Of a stretch of DNA of 64,000 nt, positions 23,250 to 34,510 are shown in pieces. The stretch covers positions 1,694,590-1,758,589 of the forward strand of contig VZQC01004541.1 in the NCBI GenBank assembly GCA_009823505.1. The letters run 5' to 3'. The stretch comes from Rhizomys pruinosus. Its lineage: Eukaryota; Chordata; Mammalia; Rodentia; Spalacidae. The translations under genes and the position numbers were made by a program. The first letter of the stretch is position 1; each line of letters begins with the position of its first letter. The notes under the pieces were generated by a model. That model was not told the origin of the DNA and made no database searches. It saw nothing but the letters and a program-made list of their open reading frames with translations.

Positions 23250-23405
23250 GCCAGGCTTGATGGGGCATGCGTTAATTCCCAGCATCAGGAAGAGCAGAGG
23301 CAGCGATCTTGGAGTTCCAAACCAGCCTGTCTACGTTATACATTTCCGGCCAGCTGGGGGCTCCAGGGAGACCCGTGCCTCAACAGGAAGACTCCCCCCC
23401 CAAAA
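23250..23405 (+). repeat. B1 SINE (counterpart of 16,945-17,110)
   Basis: Error-rich B1 with matching flanks. Confidence 0.75.
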
Positions 23406-23704
23406 GTACTTGATGTTGTTAACAGAAGTAGTAATTTTCCAAGGAAAGACAAGAAAATGTTGCCTGAGGGAGTGAAAAGAATGGTTCAATGGTTATTTTT
23501 CCTCTTTTTTTCTTGAGCACCGGCCAGCTCTTGCAGAACACCAATCGTTTGATCATGATATCCACATTTAGAGCTAACATGACCTGTCTGTAATTCCAGT
23601 TCAAGGGTGATAAACACCCTTTTACTTCAGGATTCCTCACAACCACTGAGGTAGATTCAGGGTGAAAACGAAATATACATGCAATTCACAAGTAAAAAAA
23701 AAAA

Positions 23705-23940
23705 AATATTAAACTTTTTAATTATTTTTTATGTGTATGAGTGTACTGTCTGCATGTAGGTTGGTACAACCCCATGTGTGCAATGCCCACAGAGGTCAGG
23801 AAGAGGGCGTCAGATTCCCGGACTGGACTTGGAGTTTAAAGATGGTTTCTCCAGCCGCATGTGGGTGCTTGGGAATTGAACCTGGGTCCTCTGCAAGAGC
23901 AGTCGGTGCTCTTAACCACTGAGCCATCTCACCAGCCCAA
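23705..23940 (-). repeat. B2 SINE, antisense (counterpart of 17,425-17,658)
   Basis: Antisense B2 with matching flanks. Confidence 0.8.
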
Positions 23941-23969
23941 CAAATACACATTTTTTTTAATTGAGCGGT

Positions 23970-24130
23970 GCTGCCGGGTGTGGTGGAGCTTGCTTGTTAA
24001 TCCCAGCAGCTCCGGAGGCAGAGGCGGGTGGATCTCTTGAGTTCAGGCCCGCCCCGGCTACTAGTAATTTCAGGGCAGCGGTGGTAACAGGGAGACCCTG
24101 TCTCAAAACGACCAAAGAAAAAAAGAAAAT
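23970..24130 (+). repeat. B1 SINE (counterpart of 17,690-17,845)
   Basis: Error-rich B1. Confidence 0.75.
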
Positions 24131-24454
24131 GGACAGCACAGGCAGGAGAACCCTCCATTTGAAGCTGTTGGTCAGGGTAATGCGAAAAGCCTCCCCAAAT
24201 ACACGGATGTTGCTACGCACGCTCAGTGGCTCCCCAAAACTGGAGGAAGCCTTATTGCTTAAGACAGGTAATTCTTTGGGAACATAGGACTTGGAGCGAA
24301 TGGAGCTTGAAGAAACCTGGAAGACTCCTCCCTGAAGGAGCTAGGGGGGGATTACTCTAAGGGAGGAAAATCAACAATGGCCAACACTCTACCGCCTAAT
24401 AACCACAGTGAACTGTCTTTGCTCGTGCCAGTAATGTACACTTAAAAAATTTTT

Positions 24455-24715
24455 TTTTTAATTTATTTCTGTTGGTATGAAGTTTACGCTGGTCTGCATG
24501 CAGGTCTGTGCACCGCATGTCGTGCAAGATGCCACGGAGGGGTCCAGAGAGGTGTTCCGGATTCCCCTGGGACTGGAGTTCTCCTGGAATGTGAGTTTCA
24601 GACGGTTCTTGGAATGTCGAGTCCTCGGCCGCATGTGGGTGTGGGGATCGAACCAGGGCCTCTGTAACGAGCGGAGTCGGCGCCATTAACCGCTAGGGCC
24701 ATCTCTCCAGCCCCC
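24455..24715 (-). repeat. B2 SINE, antisense (counterpart of 18,170-18,412)
   Basis: Antisense B2 with many indels. Confidence 0.75.
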
Positions 24716-24797
24716 ACAAAAGTAATGGTCACTTTATCTTGGGTTGTATCAAATAGCTATCTAGTTGGAGTTAAAACCTGCTCAATGGGAGGTAACA

Positions 24798-24965
24798 CTT
24801 TTTTTTTTTTTTTTGGGTCTTTTAGAGACAGGGGTCCCTCTATAGCCCCCAGTTGTCCTGGAATTCATCTGTAGACCAGGCTGGTTTAGAACTCCACAAA
24901 GTCACGCCTGTCCTCTCGTCTCCCCATGGTAATTAAAGGTGTGTTGCCACCCACCCCTGCTGGGA
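24798..24965 (-). repeat. B1 SINE, antisense (counterpart of 18,490-18,655)
   Basis: Antisense B1 with indels. Confidence 0.75.
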
Positions 24966-25270
24966 GGTACTTTTTTTGTTTGTTTTTTTTATTTTATTTT
25001 ATTTTTATTTTTAACAAATCTAGACCGTGTTCCCCGCCCTTCCCCCCCCACCAGAGCTCATGCATTCTGCCGAAACATGCTTTCAATCTCTTAGTCTTTC
25101 TCAATTTGTCCATGTGGAAGTTGGACTGTTTTTTGGCAGAACTTCACGTCAGTCAGTTCTTTGATGCAGTCTTTTCTTTCGTTTTTTGTTGTTTTGGTGA
25201 TTTCCAAAATGCATTACGCAACTCGGCTTTGTACAAAAGCTCAGGGGGCCCTAACACAAGAATACTTACA
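24966..25270 (-). mobile_element. LINE-1 3' end, antisense (counterpart of 18,660-18,960)
   Basis: Same landmarks as unit 1. Confidence 0.6.
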
Positions 25271-25299
25271 ACTTGTTAATTGAGCACTTTTAAAAAAAT

Positions 25300-25800
25300 T
25301 TATTCCTTTTTTATTAGTTTTTATTATTTTTTTTTGTTTGTTATGTATGTTTTGCTTTTTTTTTACGGTATGGTGCACCCGTGTCCGTGCAACGCCAGGG
25401 AGGTCAGAAGAAGGGTCCGGATCCCTGGAACTGAGTTCTCCTGGAATTGGAGTTTTTAGATGTTTCTCGGACCGCCATGTGGGTGCTGAGGGATCGAACC
25501 CCGGGTGCCTCTGTAGAGCGTTCGGCAACTCGTAACAGCTAGGCATCTCTCCCCCAGCCCCTAATTGTATCTTGTTTTATTTCAAGTGTGTACAAGTGTT
25601 ATTATTCTTCATGTAGGTTTAGTGCCCCCATGTTGTGCAATGTCCATGGGGGTCGGAACGGGCATTGGATCCCCCTAAAACTGGAGTTACAGATAGTTGT
25701 TGTGCACATGTGGATGCTGGACAATCAACCCAGGGTCCTCTGAAAGAAGCAGGTCATTGCTTTACTGTGGGGGCTGTCTTTCCAGCCCCGGGTGGTAACT
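25300..25800 (-). repeat. Two antisense B2 SINEs (counterparts of 18,985-19,460)
   Basis: Two B2 elements abut near 25,562 as in unit 1, both with many indels. Confidence 0.75.
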
Positions 25801-25989
25801 CTTGTGTGGTAGATATGAACATCACAAATATGACATGGCTGGAGAGGCCACAGGTCATGAGAAAAAAAAATAGGTCTGTGTCTCACATCCCTGAGACAAC
25901 TTATTCACTGCCTTACGTATGCTAATAATATCCTATATATTTACAGACAATTTAACCTACCTCGACACGCACGTGACACTGAAGCTTCT

Positions 25990-27000
25990 CTTTTACAAAG
26001 GACCATGATTAGTTCTGCCAACTGGTCAAACAGAGAATGTGTGTCTGTTATAGTGCCCAAAACTGAAATGACAACTCTACATGAAACCTCTATGCCAAAG
26101 CTCATGAAACAGAGGAACAGTAGAGAGATATTACTCTCAACTTTAACCAGCCAACTTCTATGTCAACGGCGGTGATTAACATAGAAGGAGGCAATAATGC
26201 AAACTGTAGAGAATGGGATTGTGAGAATGCAATGAGCCTGGTGGAACTATATTAAACCTCTTCCACCCAGGGCCCCAGGGACCACTGCCTGAAGAGGGAG
26301 GACGTGGAAAGACTCTGAGGCTGGGGTTGGTGGATGAACCACCAGGAAAACTGTTGTCCCATGCCTTCTATGGACATTCCCCGCATAAATTACACCACGG
26401 TGGAGCAGGGCATGTGGTGCATTGCTTGGAGTCAAGGAGTCAGAGGCATGAGGCAGGCAGATGATCCGCATGAGTTCAAAGCCAGCCTGGTCTACATAGC
26501 GAGCTCCAGGCCACTGGACTAAAGGGGGACCTGTCTCAAAAAAAACCAAAAAAAAAAAAAAAGGTCACACCAATGACAACAAGACCGCATGGCAACTACA
26601 GAGACGAGAAAATCTATACATTTTTGGGAAAGGTAGTAAGCTCCAACCTGTAGCTGAGGAACTACTTGCAGCTGATCACGTTGACTGCAGCTGTATCCCT
26701 GTTGACTGGCACTGATCACTGTTGGACTGGCAGCTGACTCACCGCCAGGGGAGGGAAGCTGGTTTCTTTAGGGGATGATGTTATGTACTGACAAGCTCCA
26801 GTGAATGAAACATGACACCGAGGGACCTGGAACCCACATTGACTTGATAGGCTTTTAACATAGATAGACAGAATGCATGAAACAGTGGGCATGGTGGGTG
26901 GGATATGGAAGCTGCAGATGGGGAGGATGGTCTAAATATGATTAAGATGTATTGTATTGAACGCACAAAAATTCAAAACATATTATACTGTAAAAAGTCT
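25990..27000 (+). mobile_element. LINE-1 3' UTR with B1 and 21-bp repeats (counterpart of 19,640-20,640)
   Basis: Same order of landmarks; the B1 is at about 26,400-26,560 and the degraded 21-bp repeats at about 26,665-26,745. Confidence 0.6.
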
Positions 27001-27054
27001 TTTTGTTAACCCAGGTAGATGGTAACCACTCCTGGTGTATTGTCCCCATTTTCC

Positions 27055-27308
27055 TTTATTTTAACAATTTTATTTATTTATTTATTTATGTGTATGATTG
27101 TATCTGGTCTGGCAGTAGGTGGTGCACCCGTGTTTGGTACAGTGGCCTCGGAAGTCAAAAGAGGGCGTCGGCTTGTCCTGGACTAGGTTACAAGGAAGTA
27201 CTTAACTTGCCATGGTGGGTGCTGGGAACCGAACCTGGGTCCTTGAACCCCCTCGACCCTCTCCCCTGCAAGAGCAGTCAGCCTCAGAACTGCTATCTCT
27301 CCAGCACT
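27055..27308 (-). repeat. B2 SINE, antisense (counterpart of 20,695-20,920)
   Basis: Antisense B2 with a foreign-looking C-rich stretch of about 30 bases at 27,242-27,270 not seen in unit 1. Confidence 0.75.
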
Positions 27309-27407
27309 GATTATTCCATTTTGCACAAGAAAATTAAACTAACCAGAGTGTTTGAGATTTAAGTCTCGTTTTACAGAGGCTACAATTGTTTTTGTTAAAA
27401 GAGTTGG

Positions 27408-27650
27408 GGGATGGAGGAGATAGCTTAGTGGATAAGAGCACGATCTGCCGTGCCAAGGACCCAGGTTCTTCCCTAGATCCCACACCCACAATGGTGGCTG
27501 AGAACGTTCTGATAACCCAAGCCATGAGAATCCATTCCAGGGGACATCTGACCCCTGCTTCATGACCTCCGCGCATTGCACGACACGGGTGCACAAACCT
27601 GACATGCAGACATTAACATTCAGACACATTGAAAATAAAATAAAATAATA
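27408..27650 (+). repeat. B2 SINE, complete counterpart of the broken 21,020 copy
   Basis: This copy runs through to the B2 tail and an (AAAT) end, showing where the true sequence leaves the duplicated block. Confidence 0.8.
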
Positions 27651-28165
27651 AATAAAAGGAAGTAGTGGTGCACTGGATACGAACTTCCAGAGAACTGTGT
27701 ATCCTATAGAACAACTCAGCCAATAGAAGATCGCTGTCCATCAGTTCTGTTTCTCTACACCCCACCTGTTGCCAGAAACTATGCGACAAAGAGTGGAGTG
27801 GAGGAACAGAGCCAACAGAATGTACATGTGCCATGAAAAGGGATTCAGTAGAGTAGCAGAACGGGCTCCCCCCCCCCCCCCCCCACCCCAATAGTGATAT
27901 GTCCCCAGCGACGTCTCTATGTGCAGGATAAAGCACAGCCAGCACCCAGAAGCTGCTCAGTCCACACAGCTGGATGCTTCAGCAGTCTGGCAGAGATACG
28001 GAAAAATCCTAGAGTTGTTGCTGTTTAGTTTATGCTGGAAGGCCCATGAAGCTGCAGTCAGCCACTGGAGGACTGTGGTAGCAACAGCAGCAGCCGCAGC
28101 AGTAGGCACACTCAGCAGAATAAAGAGAACACAAGAAGGCAGGAAACATTGCTTTTTCTGTAAAC
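27651..28165. other. Unique sequence with poly(C) run
   Basis: No gene recognised. A C homopolymer (about 23) lies near 27,869-27,892, and a short AGC/GCA-rich patch near 28,078-28,104. Confidence 0.3.
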
Positions 28166-28529
28166 ATCTTTATTTAAGTGCCAAACACATGTTCTGCTTG
28201 TTCTCAATTGAAGCCCAGGTGTAATGTAATGACAGGACATATACATAAGCCAATTTGTCCCTTAAGTATTGGCAAACACACCACATAGTCTCTATGCCAA
28301 TCAGTGACAGATACAAATACACCCTCCCAAATGTGGACACTGCCACAGGCCTCTTACAAGCATTTCCATGCAACGAGAGAACACGTGAAAGCTGTTAACA
28401 AGGACTTTACCCAATCAGTTTATGTATTGACCATAACATGGCTACTCATTTCATAAACACTGATGCACAGACCTCAACTAATAGCTTTCAGGTGCAAAAG
28501 GATGTCCCCCTACCTCATAAACCTACTGG

Positions 28530-28720
28530 GGATCGTTTTTTTTTTTTTTTGTTTTTTTTTTTTTTGTTTTTTGAGAACAGGTCTCCCTGTAGCCCCACCG
28601 TTCANCTGTCCTGGAACTCACTCTGTAGACCAGGCTGGCCTTGAACTCACAAAGATCCACCTGCCTCTGCCTCCCAAGTGCTAGGATTAAAGACGTGCGC
28701 CACCACGCCAGGCAGTTTTT
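28530..28720 (-). repeat. B1 SINE, antisense, with an ambiguous base
   Basis: Antisense B1 with an N at 28,605 and about nine extra bases (ACCGTTCAN) where other copies read straight from GTAGCCCC into AGCTGTCC; probably a base-calling or joining problem. Confidence 0.85.
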
Positions 28721-28741
28721 TTTTTTTTAATGGGTTATTAG

Positions 28742-28805
28742 TATCCAGTTGTGTTGGCACAGGCCTTCAATATCAGCCCATGGGAGGCAGAGGCAGATGA
28801 TTATC
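28742..28805 (+). repeat. Truncated B1 SINE
   Basis: 5' part of a B1 only (GTTGGCACAGGCC, GGGAGGCAGAGGCAG). Confidence 0.6.
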
Positions 28806-30155
28806 TGTCCACAAACCATGAAGGCTATCGTCACTACTGTTGCTAACATGGGAAACTAGATGGTAAGCCACTACTGCTGAACACATCACATGCTTGGGTT
28901 GCAGGATATGGAGAAACGATGCTGGAATAAGGTGGATGCTTTCTCTAGACTGGCTGGCTGGCACCAGGTGCAGATTGCTGGGGGAGGATGTGAGCATCAG
29001 TCCTGCTTGGCTATAAACCCTGTGTACTCCAGCCAACAGGAGACGCAGACTATACCTACCGGTACAACAGTGGCACAACTACTGTTTTAAGTACAACAAA
29101 CAGCTTTCAGATTGGGCTTACAGCCCATTATACAAGAGAAAATTCATATCTGATGTTATAAGGCAGGAACAAAACTTGTGGCAGGCGAGGACAGAGGTCG
29201 CAGTAAGGAAGGAATTGCTATTGCTACCGTTTTGTAGATGGATGTGATTGATGTGCATCTCAGATTGCCTTCTCAACATTTCAGTCCATGTCTAACAGAT
29301 CGCTTGTATCACTATCCATCAAGGAAGGAAATTTCCTTTTACAAAGGATGATATACCACAAAGACTCAGAACCAATGGTGAAGATCCTGAGAAAAAGTGA
29401 GTATTGTCCTGGCATAGTAGCCCAATGTTAGCCACAGATGGACATTTATAGCTACCGTCTATCCCCAAGGATCTAAACTCATTACAAAAAATGTTAATAT
29501 ATAGCAACTTGAGTGTACATAAGGATCTCAAGCTTTAATATATATATTATATGGTGTGGACTGTTTAACAATTTCTCCAAATTGGCACAGTTCCTCCCAA
29601 AGGGAGACATGAGACACAAGACAAAAACAAAACAAAACAAAAAACCCCACAACAATTTCTAGAACTCTAAAATTTACAAGATTCTCAGGCACTCCCCAAG
29701 GATTTGTGAAAAGAAATTCCTCACATAACCAAGCTGCCCGCCAGTTGTGCAGAACTCTCCAGGATTGTAGTTCCCATGAGCCATCACTTGGGCTGGAAAG
29801 GGCCTTTTGGTGATGCAGCTGTGATTGTCTGTGCTTTCAGTAATCTCAATAAAATAATTCTACCAAAGTTACCTACCTTGACTTTGGTAGAATTAGTTTT
29901 TTCTGTCATTAGTTTCCATCTCAGGTGAGTAGACATTGCTCACATCTTCCCAGAAGTCTCACACAGCAGCGTTGCTGTTAGAACTGTGACAGCTTTGCCC
30001 CTGTTGTTTATATTCTTAGCGGTTTGCAGTGGGTTCTTAGCCATAACTGAAGTGAACTCATATATGAAGCATTAATGAGAGCTGGAATTTACATGTCTAG
30101 GAATTTTCTTCCATGAGATATTTGACAATGAAAGTTTCACACTGTGGTATGAAAC
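28806..30155. other. Non-coding sequence downstream of the zinc-finger gene
   Basis: No coding feature recognised. It contains AT-rich patches (near 29,535-29,550) and an (AAAAC)n run near 29,620-29,645. Confidence 0.3.
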
Positions 30156-30159
30156 CGTA

Positions 30160-30330
30160 CTTTTTTTTTTGGGGGGGGTCTTTTCAAGAGAGGGTCTCCC
30201 TGTAGCCCCAGCTGTCCTGGAATTCGCTCTGTAGACCAGGCTGGCCTTGAACTCACAAAGATCCGCCTGCCTCTGCCTCTGCCTCCCAAGTGCTAGGATT
30301 AAAGGTGTGTGCCAATATACCTGGCTGTAC
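30160..30330 (-). repeat. B1 SINE, antisense
   Basis: Complete antisense B1 after a T10G8 run. Confidence 0.9.
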
Positions 30331-30339
30331 CATGTAATT

Positions 30340-30590
30340 TTATTTATTTTTTAAATTTTATTTTATTTCTGTATGCGTAGGAATGTACTGTCTGCATGCA
30401 GGTTTGTGCACCCCTGTCGTGCAATGCCGTGGAGGTTAGAAGAGGGCGTCAGATTCCCCTGGAACTGGAGTTCTCTGGAATTGGAGTTTCAGACAGTACT
30501 TGGCCGCCATGTGGGTGCTGGGGATCGAACCCAGGTCCTCTGCAAGAGTGTTCGGCGCTCTTAACTGCTAGGCCATCTCTCCAGCCCTGT
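30340..30590 (-). repeat. B2 SINE, antisense
   Basis: Antisense B2 of the subtype with the duplicated TGGAATTGGAGTT segment. Confidence 0.9.
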
Positions 30591-30654
30591 ACCATGTAAT
30601 TTTAAGAAGTTTAACAAATATAGGCATTGTTAACATTGACGAGGTTCTTTGCCA

Positions 30655-31075
30655 CAATTAATTTCCTCTTGCAATTAATTGTAAGGAACTATGAAATGCA
30701 AAGGTTTTCCTTTCCACATTGTTTCCATTCATATAGCTTTTCTCCAGGAATGATTTTTCATGTAAATCAATATAACATCTAAAGTTTTTATTTATTTTCT
30801 CTCCAGAGTTTACAGACAGTTCTACTAAAATATGAATTATTTCATGTAAAGGCAGCCATACTGTCGAAAGGCATTTCCACGCTGTTCATATTCACAGTTT
30901 TGTCTAGTATGAATTTTCATGTTTTTGAAACATGAAACATCTAAAGGCTTTACCATCATGTTCAGATTCATATGATAGTCCTCCATTTGCATTTTTTCTC
31001 ATGTATTTAAAGATTACTGTGCTGTGTACAGGCTTTACCAAATTGTTTACACATAAGGCTTTTCTCCATTATGAA
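30655..31075 (-). pseudogene. Decayed C2H2 zinc-finger relic beyond the B2 insertion
   Basis: On the minus strand, directly past the B2 that ends the live gene, finger-like pieces continue in the gene's orientation. They include an HNGEKPYV linker-like piece followed by stops, a GKAFRCF-FQKHE-like piece and a GNAFRQYGCLYM-like piece. Stops and frameshifts are frequent and most paired Cys/His ligands are lost. About four former fingers can be suspected. This is the old 3' end of the same array, cut off by the SINE. Confidence 0.7.
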
Positions 31076-31292
31076 TTTTATTTTTTATTTTATGTGTATG
31101 AGTGTTATGCTTACATATGTGCAAGTGCACTCATGTCATATGCAATGCTTGCGAAGGACAGAAGAGGAAATTGGATGCTTTGGAACTGGAATTATGGAGA
31201 TTTGTTAGCCACCATGTGGGTGCTGGGATTTGAACCCAGATCTTCTGCGAGAACAGCCAGTGCTCTTAACGGCTAAGCCACCTCTTCAGCCC
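31076..31292 (-). repeat. B2 SINE, antisense, inserted in the zinc-finger array
   Basis: Oriented like the gene (head at 31,292, A/T-rich tail near 31,080). Flanking direct repeats TTCATACTGGAG (31,293-31,304) and TTCATAATGGAG (31,064-31,075), read on the minus strand, are a target duplication with one mismatch inside the IHTGEKP linker coding. Its tail contains AATAAA signals in gene orientation, so it may also supply the polyadenylation signal. Confidence 0.9.
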
Positions 31293-33796
31293 CTCCAGTA
31301 TGAAGTTTTTGATGTCTTTGAAGATGACTATGACGTGTAAAGGCCCTACCACATTGTTCACATGGATAGGGTTTTTCTCCACTATGAATTTTTTCATGTA
31401 ACTGAAGATAACGTTGACATCTAAAGGCTTTTCCGCACTGCTTACATTCAAAAGGTTTTTCTCCAGTATGAATTTTCTTATGTAATTCAAGATCCTTGCG
31501 CCATCTAAAGGCTTTCCCACACTGTGTACATTCATGGGGTTTTTCGCCAGTATGAATTTTTTCATGTAATTGAAGATAACTCTGCCACCTAAAGGCTTTC
31601 CCACATTGTTGACACTCATAGGGTTTTTCTTCAGTATGAATTTTTTCATGTCTTTGAAGATCACTGTGACATCTAAACCCTTTCCCACACTGTTTGCATT
31701 CATGCGGTTTTTCTCCAGTATGAACACTTTGATGCAATTTAAGATTACTGTGACGTCTAAAAGCCTTTCCACACTTTGTACATTCATAAGGTTTTTCTCC
31801 AGTATGAATTTTTTCATGTAATTGAAGACAACTGTGGCGTCTGAAGGCTTTCCCACATTGTGTACATTTGAAGGGTTTTTCTCCAGTATGAATTTTTTCA
31901 TGTCTCTGAAGATGACTGTGAGATCTAAAGGCTTTACCACATTGTTGACATTCATAGGGTTTTTCACCAGTATGAATTTTTTTATGTAATTGGAGACTCC
32001 TATAGATTCTAAAGGCTTTATCACATTGTTGGCATTCATAGGGTTTTTCTCCAGTATGGATTTTTTCATGTCTTTGCAGATGACTATGACATATAAAGGC
32101 TTTACCACATTGTTGGCATTCAAAGGGTTTTTCTCCAGTATGAATTTTTTCATGTGTTTGAAGATGACTCTGACATTTAAAGGCTTTACCACACTGTTGA
32201 CATTCATAGGGTTTTTCTGCAATATGAACTTTTTTATGTAATTGGAGAGTATTATAGAGTTCAAAAGTCTTAGAACACTGTGTACACACATAGGGCTTTT
32301 CTCCGGTATGAATTTTTTCATGTCTTTGAAGATGGCTATGGCATCTAAAGCCTTTACCACATTGTTTACAAACATAGGGTTTTTCTCCAGTGTGAATTTT
32401 TTTATGTGACTGAAGATGACTGTAACATCTAAAGGCTTTACCACATTGTTTACAGTCATAGGGCTTTTCCCCAGTATGAATTTTTTCATGTAACTGAAGA
32501 CAATTGTGAAGTCTAAAGGCTTTACCACAATAGTTACATTCATAGGGTTTCTCTCCAGTATGAATATTTTTATGTAATTGAAAACTACGGTATAGTTTAA
32601 AGGTCTTCCCACATTGTGTACATTTGAAGGGTTTTTTTCCAGTATGAATTTTTTCATGTCTTTGAAGATCACTGTGACATCTAAAAGTTTTACCACACTG
32701 TTCACATCTATAAAGTATTTCTTCAATACGAATTTTTTCATTTAATTGAAGACAACTGTAGGATTTCTCTCCAGAATGAATTTTTTCATGCCTTTGAAGA
32801 TGACTATGATGACTAAAGGTTTTACCACACTGTTTACATGCACAGAGTTTCTCTCCAGTATGCTTTTTTTCATGGCTTTGAAGATTCTTATACTGATTAA
32901 AGGATTTCCCACATTGTTCACATTCATAGGCTTTCTTTCCAGTATGCGTTCTTTCATGTTTTTGAAGCTGACTCTCATGTCTGAAAGCTTTCGCACAATG
33001 TGTACATTCATATGCTATTCCTCCACTATGAATTTTTTCATGTTTTTGAAGGTGACTGTACTGTGAAAATGTTCTGCCACATTGCTTACAATCATAGGGT
33101 TTCTCTGTAGTATGCTTTCTTTCATGTTTTTGAAGATGATTAAGATGTGTGAAGGTTTTATGACAGTGTTCACATTCATATGGTATTCCTTCAGTATGAT
33201 TTTTTTCAGGTAAATGTAAAGGACTAAGAAATCTAACAGCTTCCCCACCTTCTTTACATTCACAGGGTTTTTCGCCACTCTGAATTCTTTCATGTCCACA
33301 AGGAGAAGTGGAAATACTCAGGGTTTTGCCAAATATATTACACTGATCGTATTTTCTTACAGTTTGAGTTCCTCCGTATGGGCGAAGTGAAATGCCATGA
33401 ACAGAGGCCTTTCCAGATTCTTTGCGTTGATAGAGTTCTTTTGTACTGTGTGTTTCTTGATGTATTACCAAAGAACCTGGAAATTCAAAATAATTTAAAC
33501 GTGCCTTATAATTCAAAGGTTCATTCACAGTGTGAGTTCTCTTATATCCTTGACAGCTTGTGAGAGAGTTAGAGTTCTGTGGCTTGTTTCCGTATTCTTC
33601 ACGGTCACATAGTTTATATTGAGAGTAACAGGCAGAATGGTTATTAGAGGGTGAACCCTTTCCACACACATTGCTTTCAGATGGTGTTAGGTCACTTGAA
33701 ATTTTCAAGCCCTTATTGGCATTTGCTATACAAGTGGAAGTTTCTCCATCCCGAAGATCTTCTTTAAGCACACAGAGGGTTTCAAACATGGAACTT
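31273..33796 (-). CDS. KRAB zinc-finger gene, exon 4: C2H2 finger array, B2-terminated
   Basis: This is the last coding exon of a probable nuclear, DNA-binding transcriptional repressor. The acceptor CAG lies at 33,797-33,799 with a pyrimidine tract and a TACTAAT branch-like motif upstream; the first base completes an AGA codon with exon 3. The exon adds 840 residues. A linker of about 205 residues holds several decayed fingers. From about residue 270 of the spliced protein there are 22 complete C2H2 fingers, mostly C-x2-C-GKAF-x5-L-x2-H-x3-H joined by TGEKPY/F linkers, many with SHLQRHEKIH or SLQLHKKIH helices. Between fingers 5 and 6 one finger has collapsed to a stub of about 16 residues lacking most ligands. 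The last six residues and the TAG come from the B2 at 31,076-31,292. I cannot name the orthologue. Confidence 0.93.
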
Positions 33797-33934
33797 CTGT
33801 AAAAGGACAAGTATATTAGTAAAAGTTGATTTATTACTGTTTATTACAAGGTAGAGATCACACTGTCCCCAAAATCAGGTATATGTTTTCTGCCATAACT
33901 GAATGGTTTGAAAGTAAAGAGACTGAAAATTCTA

Positions 33935-34090
33935 GGGCCTGGAGAGATGACAGAGCAGATAAGAGCACTGGTTGCTCTTATCTGCTCTGTCATCTCTCCA
34001 TGGGTTGGGTTCCCAGCACCCACTTGGTGGCTAACAACCATCCATAACTCCAGTTCCAAGCAATACACTCAAACACATAAAATACAAATT
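33935..34090 (+). repeat. B2 SINE carrying a perfect 27-bp inverted repeat
   Basis: B2 remnant in the third intron. Its head is rearranged so that 33,941-33,967 is the exact reverse complement of 33,973-33,999, with a 5-base loop. Confidence 0.85.
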
Positions 34091-34324
34091 ACAAAGTCTT
34101 AAAAGAAAAGAAAATGCTACAATGTTTCCCAAAAGCTATGATAAACAGAGTGACATTTGTTAACATGACTTTCTAGTACTGTTTGCACATGAAATGCCCT
34201 TCAAACACTGAATACCATTCTTAAATTGAGATACATGTTACACTTCCTAATGATAACTATATATAAAGTTGTCCTTATTCTGGTTATTGCTCTATAAATG
34301 CTCACATTAAAATACCTTCAAAGA
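34091..34324. other. AT-rich intronic sequence
   Basis: Nothing recognised. Confidence 0.35.
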
Positions 34325-34432
34325 GCTGGGTGTGGTGGGGCACGCCTGTAATCCCAGCACTCAGGAGATAAAGGCAGGCAGATCTCTGTGAGTTCAAGGC
34401 TGGCCTGGTCTACATAGCGAGTTCCATCTGAG
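34325..34432 (+). repeat. B1 SINE, 5' part
   Basis: B1 head and centre, cut off at GCGAGTTCC. A B1-like 3' piece with an A-rich tail reappears at about 34,683-34,750, after the antisense B3 arm. Confidence 0.8.
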
Positions 34433-34444
34433 CCATCTCTCTGG

Positions 34445-34477
34445 CCCCTCAAGGAATGTTTTAAAGATTTATTTTTG

Positions 34478-34510
<33 letters not shown>

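Larger units (their letters stand above)
21172..27540. repeat. Duplicated block, unit 2 (indel-rich copy)
   Basis: It repeats unit 1 in order and orientation but with many scattered one- to few-base insertions and deletions, often in homopolymers, as in uncorrected long reads. It contains counterparts of every element of unit 1: ORR1-like LTR about 22,210-22,618, antisense L1 about 24,965-25,270, L1 3' UTR about 25,990-27,000 with the 21-bp repeats at about 26,665-26,745. Frames in this copy should not be interpreted. Confidence 0.85.

Noticed and set aside
28169..28174. AATAAA on the minus strand as the 3' end of the zinc-finger gene
   Set aside because: It is 3.1 kb past the stop, and the B2 tail at about 31,080 offers nearer signals. 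No downstream evidence separates the two.
31266..32741. 491-codon minus-strand frame rich in KKFILEKNPMN repeats
   Set aside because: It is the periodic zinc-finger coding sequence read in the wrong frame. The same holds for the 83-106 codon frames on the plus strand at 31,570-33,066.
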